From NCBI RefSeq assembly GCF_017353185.1, contig NZ_JAFMYV010000002.1:434001-498000 (forward strand): a stretch of DNA of 64,000 bases. Direction: 5' to 3'. This DNA is from Fibrella rubiginis. Lineage in GTDB: Bacteria; Bacteroidota; Bacteroidia; Cytophagales; Spirosomataceae. Below are positions 1-9,446 of this stretch, in pieces. Below the pieces are notes generated by a model that did no database searches, had not been told where the DNA came from, and saw only the letters and a list, made by a program, of their open reading frames with translations. Position numbers and translations under genes: made by a program. The stretch's first letter is position 1, and each line of letters opens with the position of its first letter.

Positions 1-145
1 TATTATCGGTAGTTCCTACTCATGCATTTTCGATTCGAAACTGACCACCTCGATGGGCAACTTTGTCAAAGTAGTTGGCTGGTACGATAATGAGTACGGC
101 TACTCAAGCCGTGTGGCTGATTTGATGGAACGTTTGTTCAGCTAA
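1..145 (+). CDS. gapA: Glyceraldehyde-3-phosphate dehydrogenase, C-terminal fragment
   Basis: Only the last 47 codons lie in the window; the reading frame begins at base 2 and stops with TAA at 143-145. The fragment contains the conserved GAPDH C-terminal motif [17 protein letters not shown], in which the WYDNE(Y/W)GYS block forms part of the NAD-binding and subunit interface region. The enzyme converts glyceraldehyde 3-phosphate to 1,3-bisphosphoglycerate in cytosolic glycolysis. A strong hairpin follows the stop codon, so the gene probably ends its transcript here. Confidence 0.93.
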   Translation, partial: IIGSSYSCIFDSKLTTSMGNFVKVVGWYDNEYGYSSRVADLMERLFS

Positions 146-176
146 AAAGGTAAGCGTTAACGATCGTATTACTACA

Positions 177-218
177 CACCAAGAGAGGCTGCCCCAATCA
201 GGGCAGCCTCTCTTGGTG
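177..218. terminator. Bidirectional hairpin between gapA and trmB
   Basis: A perfect 18-bp inverted repeat (arms 177-194 and 201-218) with a six-base loop separates two convergent genes. The stem is GC-rich in its upper part. There is no long T-run, but its position between the gapA stop and the trmB stop fits a shared terminator. Confidence 0.75.
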
Positions 219-227
219 TAGCTTAGG

Positions 228-893
228 TCAACGTACTGTTTTTTGACTAACTAGATAGTTTATTGAGAAGCCTTTGGCAAAGAACATCGCCTCATACTTG
301 GTTTGAATACCCAGATGGCGTTCGTTCAGTGGTGATTTATAAAGGTCATTCGTCCAGTCGAGCAACGTGAAGCCATTGGCAGGTAGCGAATCCAGGCTGT
401 AAGCGAAAAAAGGAAGATTATCTGTCTTTAGGTGAAGAAATCCTTCAGGTTTCAGTAGACGACTATACATGGCCAGAAATTTGGCGTAGGTAAGCCGGTG
501 TTTTTCCTGTTTATCACGCGGTTGCGGATCGGGGAAGGTAATCCATAGCTCGCTGATCTCACCGGGAGCAAAGAATTCCTCCAGGTATTGGATATCCGTT
601 CGCAAAAAGGCCACGTTGGTTAAGTTTTCGGTCAATGCCTGTTGTGAGCCCCGGGCAATACGGTCACCTTTTACATCCACACCGATAAAGTTTTTAGCAG
701 GGTAGGCATGGGCCAATCCCACCGTGTACTCCCCCTTGCCACAGCCTAACTCAACCACGATTGGCTGGTCGGTAGGAAACTGATCACGATTCCAGGCACC
801 TTTGATGGTAGTGTAAGTCGGTTTTCCCCGCTCAATGACATTATAGGCCAGTCGGTTCTGTTCGAATCGCTGTAATTTCAATCGACCACTCAT
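228..893 (-). CDS. trmB: tRNA (guanine-N7)-methyltransferase
   Basis: A 221-residue cytosolic enzyme that uses S-adenosylmethionine to make m7G46 in the variable loop of tRNAs. The SAM-binding motif VVELGCGKGEYTVGLA lies near residues 46-61, and the family motif FPDPQPRDK occurs around residue 120, where other TrmB proteins have FPDPWPK. A late TD pair (KTDNLPFFAYS) matches the conserved substrate-binding Asp. Length is normal. It starts 6 nt after the end of folC on the same strand, so the two are probably cotranscribed with folC upstream. Confidence 0.95.
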   Translation of the reverse strand: MSGRLKLQRFEQNRLAYNVIERGKPTYTTIKGAWNRDQFPTDQPIVVELGCGKGEYTVGLAHAYPAKNFIGVDVKGDRIARGSQQALTENLTNVAFLRTDIQYLEEFFAPGEISELWITFPDPQPRDKQEKHRLTYAKFLAMYSRLLKPEGFLHLKTDNLPFFAYSLDSLPANGFTLLDWTNDLYKSPLNERHLGIQTKYEAMFFAKGFSINYLVSQKTVR

Positions 894-899
894 TCTTGT

Positions 900-2213
900 T
901 TAATCTAAGGGGGCCAACTCGGCCACTATATAGGTACTGCCCGTTACCAGGACCAGATCTGCAGGCGTAGCCCTGGCTAATGCGGCTGCCAGGGCCACAT
1001 TCACATCCTCATACACCGCACCTATCTTACCGTGCCGCATGGCTGTTTCGGCTAATTCGGCGGCGGGAAGCGCTCTGGGTAACTGGGCAGCACAAAAGTA
1101 ATACTGGGCATCGTCCGGAAGGAGCGGCCAGATAGCCGCTACTTTTTTTTCACGCACAAGGCCCATCACGATATGAAGTTGCTCATGCGGGACCGTATAA
1201 ACCGTATCGAATAATGCCCGCAAACCAGGTTCATTATGAGCCGTATCGGCAATGACAAGGGGCAACGACATGTTGTCTGATTGCGGAATAGAGATAGTCT
1301 GAAACCGACCACGCAAACCTGTCTGACTCAACACAGACGCGCAACCAGCCCTGATCGCCTCATCTGAAACTGGCCATTGGCTGCTTAACACCGCTAGCGA
1401 TGTAAGCACTGTTTGTAGATTCTGTAGCTGATAAAGACCAGGTAAGGCCAATCCAAGGGAAAGCGATTTGTCGGCGTCTAGCTGCTGAGCCTCAATCAGG
1501 CGAATACCATTGGCTAAACCAGCATCTACACACTGCCAAACCGTTTCGGCATACGTGATGGGCGCCTGTTGTCTGGCAGCGACAGCGTCGAACACAGGCC
1601 AGGTCTCAGGATGGCGTTCTCCAATTACCACCGGCACGCCGGGCTTGATAATACCAGCTTTCTCAGCGGCAATAAGCGGTAGCGTCTCACCTAAAATATC
1701 GGTATGGTCAAAGCCAATGTTGGTAATCACGCTCAAGTCAGGGGTGATGACATTGGTTGAATCCAGCCGACCGCCCAGGCCCACTTCCACAATGGCCAGG
1801 TCGACCTTTTCACGGGCGAATCGGTCAAAGGCCATCGCTACCGTTACTTCAAAAAAGGAAGGTGATCGTTGCTCAATAACTGCCTGGTTGGCCACTACAA
1901 AATCCACTACCGCCTGCTCGTCAATTGCTTGTCCGTTGACTCTAATCCGTTCAGTGAAGGATTTAAGGTGTGGTGAGGTATAAAGCCCCACCCGGTATCC
2001 AGCCGACTGGTAAATACTGGCCAGTAGGTGTGAGGTACTCCCTTTCCCGTTAGTTCCTGCCACGTGTATACTGGGAAACTGATGATGTGGCTCACCCAGG
2101 GCCGCCAGCAGTGCCAGCGTATTGTCAAGGCCGGGTTTGTAGGCAGTGGCCCCAACCCGGTGAAAAACAGGTAGCCGGTCATAGAGATAGCTGACCGCTT
2201 CAGAATACGTCAT
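900..2213 (-). CDS. folC: Bifunctional folylpolyglutamate synthase / dihydrofolate synthase
   Basis: About 437 residues from the ATG at 2213; a TTG two codons earlier is less likely. It adds glutamate to dihydropteroate and then to tetrahydrofolates, retaining folates in the cytosol. The Mur-ligase-type P-loop HVAGTNGKGSTSHLL is near residue 52, ATP and metal residues lie in VEVGLGGRLDSTN, and the C-terminal domain shows ADTAHNEPGL, the counterpart of the family DxAHN motif. Length and motif order are typical. trmB follows 6 nt downstream. Confidence 0.95.
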   Translation of the reverse strand: MTYSEAVSYLYDRLPVFHRVGATAYKPGLDNTLALLAALGEPHHQFPSIHVAGTNGKGSTSHLLASIYQSAGYRVGLYTSPHLKSFTERIRVNGQAIDEQAVVDFVVANQAVIEQRSPSFFEVTVAMAFDRFAREKVDLAIVEVGLGGRLDSTNVITPDLSVITNIGFDHTDILGETLPLIAAEKAGIIKPGVPVVIGERHPETWPVFDAVAARQQAPITYAETVWQCVDAGLANGIRLIEAQQLDADKSLSLGLALPGLYQLQNLQTVLTSLAVLSSQWPVSDEAIRAGCASVLSQTGLRGRFQTISIPQSDNMSLPLVIADTAHNEPGLRALFDTVYTVPHEQLHIVMGLVREKKVAAIWPLLPDDAQYYFCAAQLPRALPAAELAETAMRHGKIGAVYEDVNVALAAALARATPADLVLVTGSTYIVAELAPLD

Positions 2214-2247
2214 GAACAAGAAAAAGGCAAAACGCGATGATGCGTTG

Positions 2248-3186
2248 CTATCTGGCGCTGATGGTTACCGTTAACGTGCCTACGGTGATCTCCGACGGGG
2301 TTACAGACCCTTTCGGCCGCAGGCGGAACCGCAGCACCTGCCGCTGGTAGAAACGCTCCACAGACGGGCTTACGGTCTGGGTCATGGGGCGCGCCGAGAC
2401 AATGTTACCATCACTGTCTACCCGAATCTGATAGATAATTTTGCCGCCCTCATCTGAATCATCTTTATCGAGGCGATTGTTGCCAAACGCCCAACCCGAA
2501 ACGTTCAGCGCTACCCCCGACGATGAGCCACCGGGTTTGCCATAAAACTCTTTAGCGTTAATATTTCCGTCGGGATTACCCTTATCCCCTACGCCAGACC
2601 GGTCGTCTCCGTTATTGTTGCCTCCTATACCCGACGCTTTACCATTGGTGCCGTTGGAACCACCCGACCCCGACGATTTTTTGTAGAGTGCATTCGGATC
2701 TACGGTCTCTACTTTTTTAGCCGGTTCCGTACGGGGCGGGGCCGATACGGTTTTAGGGGAGGACGCTTCAGGACGCTTCGTTTCAGGCCTGTCAGGCACG
2801 GTAACGGGGCTTTCAGCCCTTGAGGCAATGATTGGTTTTTCGGAAACTGTTTTTGCCGGTTTTGCCTCCGGGGTACGTTCAGACGGCGTTGGCCGGGTGC
2901 GTTCCACACGGGGCGTGGTGGCCACTTTGGGGTTAGGCTTGTCGTCGGAACGCTTCACGTTTTCCGCCCTCGGCGATGGGTTGGGTTTGTTATACGTCTG
3001 CACCGACCCGCTACCCACGTCTGACGTGCCGAAGTTTACTTCAATGTATTCCACGGGTGGCGGCTGGGGCGTACTAGCCGAGATGCTGACCAGAAACAGC
3101 ACAATCAGCAGCAACACCATCATGGCAAACGACCCCGCAAAGGCGGCCGTCCGGGCTTCAGCTTCGTTATCGTAGGCAATACGCAT
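2248..3186 (-). CDS. TonB-like inner-membrane protein with Pro/Lys-rich periplasmic stalk
   Basis: I prefer the ATG at 3186 (MRIAYDNEAEART), giving 312 residues; an upstream start at 3243 would add 19 residues without character. One membrane segment (AAFAGSFAMMVLLLIVLFLV) near residues 15-35 is followed by a long Pro/Lys/Ser/Gly-rich low-complexity stalk and a C-terminal domain (KIIYQIRVDSDGNIVSARPM) that resembles TonB C-terminal folds. TonB proteins couple inner-membrane proton motive force to outer-membrane receptors. No exbB or exbD lies next to it, but a barrel receptor-like gene is encoded nearby at 4570-6291. The TonB assignment is by architecture and is not certain. Confidence 0.7.
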   Translation of the reverse strand: MRIAYDNEAEARTAAFAGSFAMMVLLLIVLFLVSISASTPQPPPVEYIEVNFGTSDVGSGSVQTYNKPNPSPRAENVKRSDDKPNPKVATTPRVERTRPTPSERTPEAKPAKTVSEKPIIASRAESPVTVPDRPETKRPEASSPKTVSAPPRTEPAKKVETVDPNALYKKSSGSGGSNGTNGKASGIGGNNNGDDRSGVGDKGNPDGNINAKEFYGKPGGSSSGVALNVSGWAFGNNRLDKDDSDEGGKIIYQIRVDSDGNIVSARPMTQTVSPSVERFYQRQVLRFRLRPKGSVTPSEITVGTLTVTISAR

Positions 3187-3271
3187 GAGAGTTGGTGTCG
3201 ATGGACAGGGTTGACGATGCCAAAATAACGGTAGAACGGCCATTTTCGTTGTTAGGGTCGCTATAAACTAC

Positions 3272-3301
3272 AAAAAAGGCGGCCATCAGGCCGCCTTTTT
3301 T
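3272..3301 (-). terminator. Rho-independent terminator after the envelope operon
   Basis: A 13-bp perfect stem (3272-3284 with 3289-3301, loop ATCA) has a GC-rich core GGCGGCC flanked by A-run and T-run. Read on the minus strand it ends in T's and lies just after the stop of the HU/SPOR gene at 3323. It should separate that operon from the TonB-like gene. Confidence 0.85.
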
Positions 3302-3322
3302 ATGCGCTAACAAACTGACAAC

Positions 3323-4570
3323 CTACCGGTTACGCACAATTATAGCGTGTGTGCCGGTGAATTGAGTAAGTGAATCTTTATGAGCGGCAGCCTCACTGAG
3401 GGTGGCAGCACCCAGGGCCGCTACCTTAATCAACTCACCTTTATGAGTTGGTAGGATCGCTGCATCTGTGTAACCGGCAGCAACAAGTCGTTTGCGTAAG
3501 CGAAGGGCGTTATTGCGGTTAGCAAAACTTCCCACCACAAGGGCATATGGACTACCACCAAAAGGCCGAACAACCACCCTGTTTGTTTTGACAGCCTTTT
3601 TAACCGGAGCAACCGCAGCTTTTATCGGCAGTGACGCCTTAACAGCAACAGGCTCAACCGTTGGCGTTGGCACGGCTACTGCTACAACCTCTTTTTCAGG
3701 GGCCAGATCAGGCTTCTTAGCCGCCGGGGCATCTGGTGACGGAGCAGGGGTCGGAACAGCCGTAGTCATTCCATTACCCAGTTCCTCCTCAACTGGAACA
3801 GCAGGAACAGACGGGGTGACAACCGCAGCCGAAGGCTTCACGTCTTCAGCAGCGGTGGCACGTGACCACGTTGGCATTGATGCGGGAGCAAACACCCGAA
3901 ACATGGATGCCGGATTCAAACTGCTTTGTAGACCCTGATTAGGATGCAATACAGTGAAATAGCTGATGAAACCAAGTGACCCGGCCAAAAATGCTACGGC
4001 AGCCCAGCGCCAACCCGGCGACAACTGCCGAACGGGCATCTCCAGCACGGGCACGTCATCATCAGCAGAATCAACGGCCGCCACGAACAGGGGGTTTCGT
4101 TTGGGCTCACCGGCTGCTTCAAGCATGGGCTGAGTCAGCAGCACAGGAATAGTCTGGTATTGAACAGGTCCCAGTCCGTATGCACTGCTAAGGAAATTAT
4201 GCCGCAGTTCGGGATCAAACTGCAGGCTATTCTCCGCATTCAGCGAAAACAGGCCAATACCATCAATGGAATAGCTACCCTGCTGTTGCGCCGTTTGCTT
4301 GATCTCCTGCACAAAGGCGTCTATGTGATTCAGCGCCGCCTCGCGGTTGCAGCGTTCATGGAACATGAGGTAATTGACCAGAATGCCATCATCGAGCCGC
4401 ATAGCCTCATTAAAGGCCAACCGGCGACGGGGTGGCAGAAACAGGCCATCCCGTTCGTTGTAGGAAGCCGACACAGCATGGGTCAGGAACGCGCCCAAAC
4501 CAGGCACAACAAGACAGTCATACTGATAAAGCAATTTTTTGAGGTAGTCGCCGATGGGTTGCATAGTCAT
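3323..4570 (-). CDS. HU-like (CCDC81-type) and SPOR-domain envelope protein
   Basis: 415 residues from the ATG at 4570, which overlaps the TGA of the upstream barrel gene by one base. The N-terminal ~150 residues (IGDYLKKLLYQYDCLVVPGLGAF) match the HU-CCDC81 double domain found in Bacteroidota. One membrane helix (WRWAAVAFLAGSLGFISYF) lies near residue 190, then a Pro/Ala/Val-rich linker, then a C-terminal SPOR domain (YALVVGSFANRNNALRLRKR). SPOR domains bind denuded septal peptidoglycan, so the protein probably sits in the inner membrane with the SPOR domain in the periplasm. The role of the HU part is unknown; a link between cytoplasmic DNA or protein and the cell wall is possible. Confidence 0.85.
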   Translation of the reverse strand: MTMQPIGDYLKKLLYQYDCLVVPGLGAFLTHAVSASYNERDGLFLPPRRRLAFNEAMRLDDGILVNYLMFHERCNREAALNHIDAFVQEIKQTAQQQGSYSIDGIGLFSLNAENSLQFDPELRHNFLSSAYGLGPVQYQTIPVLLTQPMLEAAGEPKRNPLFVAAVDSADDDVPVLEMPVRQLSPGWRWAAVAFLAGSLGFISYFTVLHPNQGLQSSLNPASMFRVFAPASMPTWSRATAAEDVKPSAAVVTPSVPAVPVEEELGNGMTTAVPTPAPSPDAPAAKKPDLAPEKEVVAVAVPTPTVEPVAVKASLPIKAAVAPVKKAVKTNRVVVRPFGGSPYALVVGSFANRNNALRLRKRLVAAGYTDAAILPTHKGELIKVAALGAATLSEAAAHKDSLTQFTGTHAIIVRNR

Positions 4571-6291
4571 CAAAAAGAGTAGGAGATTCCGCCGAGAAAG
4601 TTAAGTCCTTGCACCCGGTAATACAAATACCGCTGATACGTTTGGCCGAGGATGTTATTAAACGAGATAAACGCCGACACCTGCTTACCCAGCAGGTAAT
4701 CGATTTTCAGGTTCAAATCATAGATAACAGGCAGACGAACGGTTTCGTTGGTGACGAAATTTTTATTGTGAATGCCGCCGTAAACGTAAAAATCAGACGT
4801 AACAAACAGCTTTTTCTCCAGTGAATAGCTGTTTTGCCAACTGGCCGATACCCGCGGCCGGCCCCAGGCTTCATCCAGCCGGTCCAGATCATACCGGAAC
4901 ACGTCGGCTTTCAGCGTTGACCGGAAATTATCGTTGGGTGAATAGCCAATCTGTCCCGACAGGGTCAACACCTGCGCGTAACCGCCGTCGTAGAGGGTAT
5001 AAAATTTTGTTGTGTCGGCCAGGGTATTGTTGAAGGCATAGAAATTACGGTAACGGGCATACGACACTTTACCCTCGTAGCTGAATCCATTGCCCAACTG
5101 TCCTTTCGAGCCGCCGTAGATGTCGTAGGATTTAGTAGTGTTAGCCAGCACCACGTCGGGAGCCAGCCAGCGGTTTTCCGACAGGAAGCTTTGCAGGGTG
5201 TTCCGCACAATATCGCCGTCGAGGCCCGCAAAGAAGTGGATGTTCCCCGCCGGCACCACGTCGATATTGACGACCGGGAAGGCCCGGGTGTTGTTGATAC
5301 CCAGCCGTTTGTCAGTTTCGTTAACGGCGTTTAAGGCCAGGGTGACCGCAAAATTCGGAGCCGTGTATTTAAACGCCGGACGCAGCCGAAACAAATTACG
5401 CGTATCTGTCTCACGATCAACACGTTGGGTCAGGCTCGCGTCTGCATCGACCAAGGCCACAATGTTATCGGTAATGGCGAGTGAACTTTGAAAATGGGTG
5501 CTCCAGTCGGTTTCGGCGGCGCGGTAGGCATCGCGCAGACTCGACAAATTTGTGCGCAGCGAATAGTCCACCGCCTGGTCTTTACCCGTGTTTTCGATAC
5601 CCAGGTTAAGCCGGAATGTGCTAAGGCGCTGCAAGAGACTGTCCCGATTGGGCACTACCCGCGCGCCATTTTCGGTAATGGGCCGGTAACCATAGAAAAA
5701 GTACCGTTGCTGATCGAAGCCCACGCCGCCGGTTAGTTTCATGTTGCCCGTATTGTAACTGCCCTTCAGGTCGAGGCGGGTTTCGCGCTGCGCCGAATTA
5801 GCCCCATCCACCGGCCCGATAGCCGACGCCAAATGCCGCGCCGACGCCTCCACCCCCAGCCCACTGGCAGTGGAGGTCTGGTAAAATCCTTCGCCGTAAA
5901 AGGTATTGTAGTTGCCCGCTCCGATTTTTACATAGTTCGATAAGGCCGTGCGCCCCTCGGCCTGAGCCTGAGCGGGGGTAAGCACCGTAGGCTGAATACG
6001 CGGGTCGCCAATGGTCAGTTTGCGGTCCTGAAATTCGTAGGTCAGCTTACGGGCGTCGGTGTTTGGCTTAGGAGCCGGAATCTTGTTGATGATCCGGGTG
6101 GCGGGTGGCAACTCAATCCGACGGCTTTTCTCGACGGTGATTTCCTGACTCTCAATTTCGCTGGGTTTGGCCGGCTTGGTCGGCTGTTGCGCCAGCATGA
6201 CCGACGGCAGGCCAAATAGCAACAGCCCACTGACCAACAGCGATTTAGTAACTGAATGATGGGGAATTGACATACGGTTGGATAGGGTCAT
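4570..6291 (-). CDS. Outer-membrane beta-barrel protein, TonB-receptor-like
   Basis: 573 residues; signal peptide SLLVSGLLLFGLPSVMLAQQ near the start; a second ATG at 6273 could be the true start. After a short Pro/Lys-rich N-terminus the rest is a run of alternating aromatic and polar strands, ending in FLGGISYSF, the terminal aromatic signature of outer-membrane barrels. No clear plug domain is visible, so it is shorter than standard TonB-dependent receptors. Its ATG overlaps the stop of the TPR gene by one base (TAATG), and its stop overlaps the next start, so these three genes are translationally coupled. Confidence 0.78.
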   Translation of the reverse strand: MTLSNRMSIPHHSVTKSLLVSGLLLFGLPSVMLAQQPTKPAKPSEIESQEITVEKSRRIELPPATRIINKIPAPKPNTDARKLTYEFQDRKLTIGDPRIQPTVLTPAQAQAEGRTALSNYVKIGAGNYNTFYGEGFYQTSTASGLGVEASARHLASAIGPVDGANSAQRETRLDLKGSYNTGNMKLTGGVGFDQQRYFFYGYRPITENGARVVPNRDSLLQRLSTFRLNLGIENTGKDQAVDYSLRTNLSSLRDAYRAAETDWSTHFQSSLAITDNIVALVDADASLTQRVDRETDTRNLFRLRPAFKYTAPNFAVTLALNAVNETDKRLGINNTRAFPVVNIDVVPAGNIHFFAGLDGDIVRNTLQSFLSENRWLAPDVVLANTTKSYDIYGGSKGQLGNGFSYEGKVSYARYRNFYAFNNTLADTTKFYTLYDGGYAQVLTLSGQIGYSPNDNFRSTLKADVFRYDLDRLDEAWGRPRVSASWQNSYSLEKKLFVTSDFYVYGGIHNKNFVTNETVRLPVIYDLNLKIDYLLGKQVSAFISFNNILGQTYQRYLYYRVQGLNFLGGISYSF

Positions 6292-9200
6292 TATTTAGGT
6301 TCGCCAAGGGAATCACGCTTCTTTTTGGCTTCGGCCACAATCTCCGCATCAGCGGCATTGTCGATGATCGAACTCAGAACGGCACGGGCCTGCGCCGTTT
6401 CACCCAAGGCAATGTTATTGTCAGCAACGAGCAAAAAGGCCTTGCCTTTCCAGTAATCGAAACCGTCGAACACCTGGTTGAACTTCAGCAGGGTGGCAAT
6501 CGACTCCTTGTATTTTTTCTGCCGGTATTGCGCGTCGCCAATCAGGTAATTGGCTTCGGCACCACTCACGTCTTTCGCCAGAGCTACCGTCTTTTCAAAA
6601 TCGGCAATGGCCGTTTTATAGTCAGCTTTGGCCAGGGCTACCTTACCCAGCACCAGTTGCGCGCGGTTTTGTGCACCCGGCACCACGTTACCGCCATTCA
6701 CCAGTTCACGGGCATACACCGCTGCCGAGTCAATTTTGTAGACCAGGTACGTGTCCATCAAACCCAGTTGGGCATTTACCTGATCAGTACGGTCATTGGC
6801 GCGGCTCAGCACAAAGCGGTAATTCCTGACGGCGTTGGCGTAGTTCTGCCCTTTCCGCTCCAGCTCAGCCGCACGCGATGCTGCTTTCGTGGCAAAATCG
6901 GTCTGCCCCGACTGCACCAGCTGGTTATAGAGTTTCAGCGCACTCGCTACGTCGCCGGTTTTGGCGTAGGAGTCAGCACCATAGTACCGCGCCTCGGCCC
7001 CATTGGCACTGTTGGGGTATTCCTGCACAAAGGCCTTGAAAGCCGTGATGGCCTGCGGGTATTTACCCGCGAAATACAGCGACTTGGCATTTTCCAGTTC
7101 AGCTTTCTCGGTGTCGGTGCTACCGGGGTTTTTCTTTTTATAGTCGCCCAGGGCACCGGAAAATTCTTCGGCCCGACCGGCGTCGTCGAGCACGTTTTGT
7201 AAGCCAAGCAGCGCACTTTGCGCCTGGGGCGTGTTGCCATAGTCAGACAGGATACGCTTGTAATCGGCTACGGCGGGGTCGTACTGCTGTTGGTTACTGT
7301 AGGCTACGGCCCGCTTCAACAGCGCAGCCGGAATAAGATAACTGCTTGGCTTCGTGCTGATTAACCGCGAGAATCCATTCACAGCACCACCGAAATTTCC
7401 TTTCTCGAAGTCGACGTTGGCCGTTTGGAACAGGGCATCGTCGGCGTAGCGCGAGTTGGGGTTCTTTTGCACCTGATCAAACAGAGTGCGGGCTTCGGCA
7501 TCACGCCCTACGTAGGTGAAAATAATGGCCTTCTGGTAGGTTGCGTAGTCGGCGTCGGCACGGCCGGTTTCAATGGCGCGGTCGTAGGCCTGCACCGCTT
7601 CGGTATACTGCTTGGTTGCCAGCAAACAGTCGGCGGTGCGGATCAGCGCATCACCCAGCAACACGGCATCGTCGGGATTCGACCTGGTGAAGGCCCGGAA
7701 ATAAGTCAATGCTTTGGCGTAGTCTTTTTGGTTATAGTACGCATAGCCCAGCCCATACTGCGCCCTGCTGGCGTAGGTGCCCGATTTGATGGCAGCATAA
7801 AGCGGTATGGCTTCGGTGAATTTTTTCTGTGCTGATAGCGCCTCGGCTTTCCAGAACGTGGCGTCGGCCTTTACATTATCATCGGCGGGGGTGGCAATGG
7901 CCTTATTCAGGTTCACCAGAGCCGCATCATACCGTTCGGCGTTGAAATCGGCCACCGCCTGGTTGAAGGTCAGCCGTTGGTAGGTGGCATTGATGCGGGG
8001 AGTACGGCGTTTAAGTTTTTCCAGATACGCAATAGCTACCGGGTAGTTGTTCGAGGCCAGATAGCCCTCGCCCAGTAGTTCGTTGGCTTCGTTCTCAAAC
8101 TTGCTGTCGGGGTATTTTTTCAGGAAATCGTTCAGTTCGTTGATAGCATCGGCCCCGCGCTGCTGATCGAGCTGTAGCTTGGCATGGGTGAAACGGGCCT
8201 CTTCCTGAATGGAGGGATTAAACGACAACCGCCCCGCCTGATCAAATGCCGTCAGCGCGTAGGCTGGGTTGTCGGTCTGTAAATAGCTGATTCCCAGCGT
8301 ATAGGCGGCATACTGCGCGGTGGTATCCTTCCCTCCTGCCGGGCCTTTGAGCTGGTTGATGGCTTCGGCATAATTGCCCGTTTTATAGAGCGATTGCCCG
8401 TAGCGGTAACGAACAGCCGCTGGAACAGCCGTGCCCTTGGCTGCTATGTAGCGTTTATAAGCCGGAATAGCCCGGTCATATTGCCCTTGCCGGTAGTAGA
8501 CCTCGGCCGTAAACAAACTCACCTCGGCCAGAGTGTTGCCCGGTGACCGTGCCAGCAGTGGTTCGGTATAGGCCGTTAACTCGTCGTAGCGCCCCTGTTT
8601 ATAGAGAGCCTGCGCAATCCAGTTGGGTACTTCGTTCTTGTAGGTTGGATCATTCTGGATACGCCGGAAGTCGTTCACGGCTTCGGCGTAGTTGCCATTA
8701 CGAAACAGGATCACCCCGGCATAGTACGATGCTGCCGACGCGTCGGGGAAATTTGGGTCGGTCTTTACCTGATTGAACAGGGGCAGCGCACGGGGCAGGT
8801 CCTGCGTATTATAGTAGGCCAGGGCCAGCTGGTACTGCAACGACCGCTGCCGTGCCCCCGAATTTGATCCGTTCACCGCCTTTTCCAGGTAGGTAATGGC
8901 GTTGGTATAGTCTTGCTGACCGATGTAATACGTACCCAGATCGCCGTAAAGCTGCCCGGCTTTGGGGTTTTCGCTGTGGTTGCGCACAAAGCGATCGACC
9001 AGCGCTTCAGCCCCCGGATCGTTGGCATACAGGCTGGACAGGGCAATGTAGTATTCAGCCGAAATGGCGTTAGGATCGGCGGCAGGTGACCCGGCAGCGG
9101 GCGTGCCCGTGGCATTAAGCAGTGGTCGACGCTGGGCTAGGTACCGCTGAAACTCAGCGCGAGCAGCGGCATAATTGGTCTTTCCGAACAGTTCCAGGCC

Positions 9201-9323
9201 ATTGCGATAGTACAGCTCGGGTTCGGTATAGGATAGGGTGCGCTGGGCAGTGGCCGGCAGGGCTAGCAGCGATGCCAGAACCACGCATAGTGCACCCCAA
9301 AAACGATGTGACGGTAGTTGCAT
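6291..9323 (-). CDS. Large periplasmic tetratricopeptide-repeat protein
   Basis: About 1010 residues from the ATG at 9323, which gives a clean signal peptide (FWGALCVVLASLLALPATAQ). The body is made almost wholly of TPR units with the usual spacing of A-x-x-x-Y/F helices (examples: YGLGYAYYNQKDYAKALTYF, YYNTQDLPRALPLFNQV). It is expected in the periplasm as a protein scaffold. It is the first gene of the coupled TPR, barrel, HU/SPOR operon, suggesting a joint envelope function. Confidence 0.88.
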   Translation of the reverse strand: MQLPSHRFWGALCVVLASLLALPATAQRTLSYTEPELYYRNGLELFGKTNYAAARAEFQRYLAQRRPLLNATGTPAAGSPAADPNAISAEYYIALSSLYANDPGAEALVDRFVRNHSENPKAGQLYGDLGTYYIGQQDYTNAITYLEKAVNGSNSGARQRSLQYQLALAYYNTQDLPRALPLFNQVKTDPNFPDASAASYYAGVILFRNGNYAEAVNDFRRIQNDPTYKNEVPNWIAQALYKQGRYDELTAYTEPLLARSPGNTLAEVSLFTAEVYYRQGQYDRAIPAYKRYIAAKGTAVPAAVRYRYGQSLYKTGNYAEAINQLKGPAGGKDTTAQYAAYTLGISYLQTDNPAYALTAFDQAGRLSFNPSIQEEARFTHAKLQLDQQRGADAINELNDFLKKYPDSKFENEANELLGEGYLASNNYPVAIAYLEKLKRRTPRINATYQRLTFNQAVADFNAERYDAALVNLNKAIATPADDNVKADATFWKAEALSAQKKFTEAIPLYAAIKSGTYASRAQYGLGYAYYNQKDYAKALTYFRAFTRSNPDDAVLLGDALIRTADCLLATKQYTEAVQAYDRAIETGRADADYATYQKAIIFTYVGRDAEARTLFDQVQKNPNSRYADDALFQTANVDFEKGNFGGAVNGFSRLISTKPSSYLIPAALLKRAVAYSNQQQYDPAVADYKRILSDYGNTPQAQSALLGLQNVLDDAGRAEEFSGALGDYKKKNPGSTDTEKAELENAKSLYFAGKYPQAITAFKAFVQEYPNSANGAEARYYGADSYAKTGDVASALKLYNQLVQSGQTDFATKAASRAAELERKGQNYANAVRNYRFVLSRANDRTDQVNAQLGLMDTYLVYKIDSAAVYARELVNGGNVVPGAQNRAQLVLGKVALAKADYKTAIADFEKTVALAKDVSGAEANYLIGDAQYRQKKYKESIATLLKFNQVFDGFDYWKGKAFLLVADNNIALGETAQARAVLSSIIDNAADAEIVAEAKKKRDSLGEPK

Positions 9324-9376
9324 AGAACCGGTGAACGGTTGTGTAAGGGTAGAAAGCATTGTAGTTTCGCAAACTC

Positions 9377-9401
9377 AAAACGGCCATAAAATGGCTGTTT
9401 T
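9377..9401. promoter_or_regulatory. Small inverted repeat in a divergent promoter region
   Basis: An 11-bp near-perfect inverted repeat (AAAACGGCCAT, AAA, ATGGCTGTTTT; one mismatch) lies between the divergent TPR gene and M61 peptidase. It could be an operator or the hairpin of a leader; nothing else supports either. Confidence 0.35.
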
Positions 9402-9446
9402 GGCCCGGTAAACTTACCCAATCAACGAATGTAGTGCTCTTTCCGT

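Noticed and set aside
6267..7202. Long plus-strand frame of 311 codons
   Set aside because: It lies wholly antisense to the TPR gene, whose repeat structure and signal peptide are clear; the long open frame is a by-product of codon bias.
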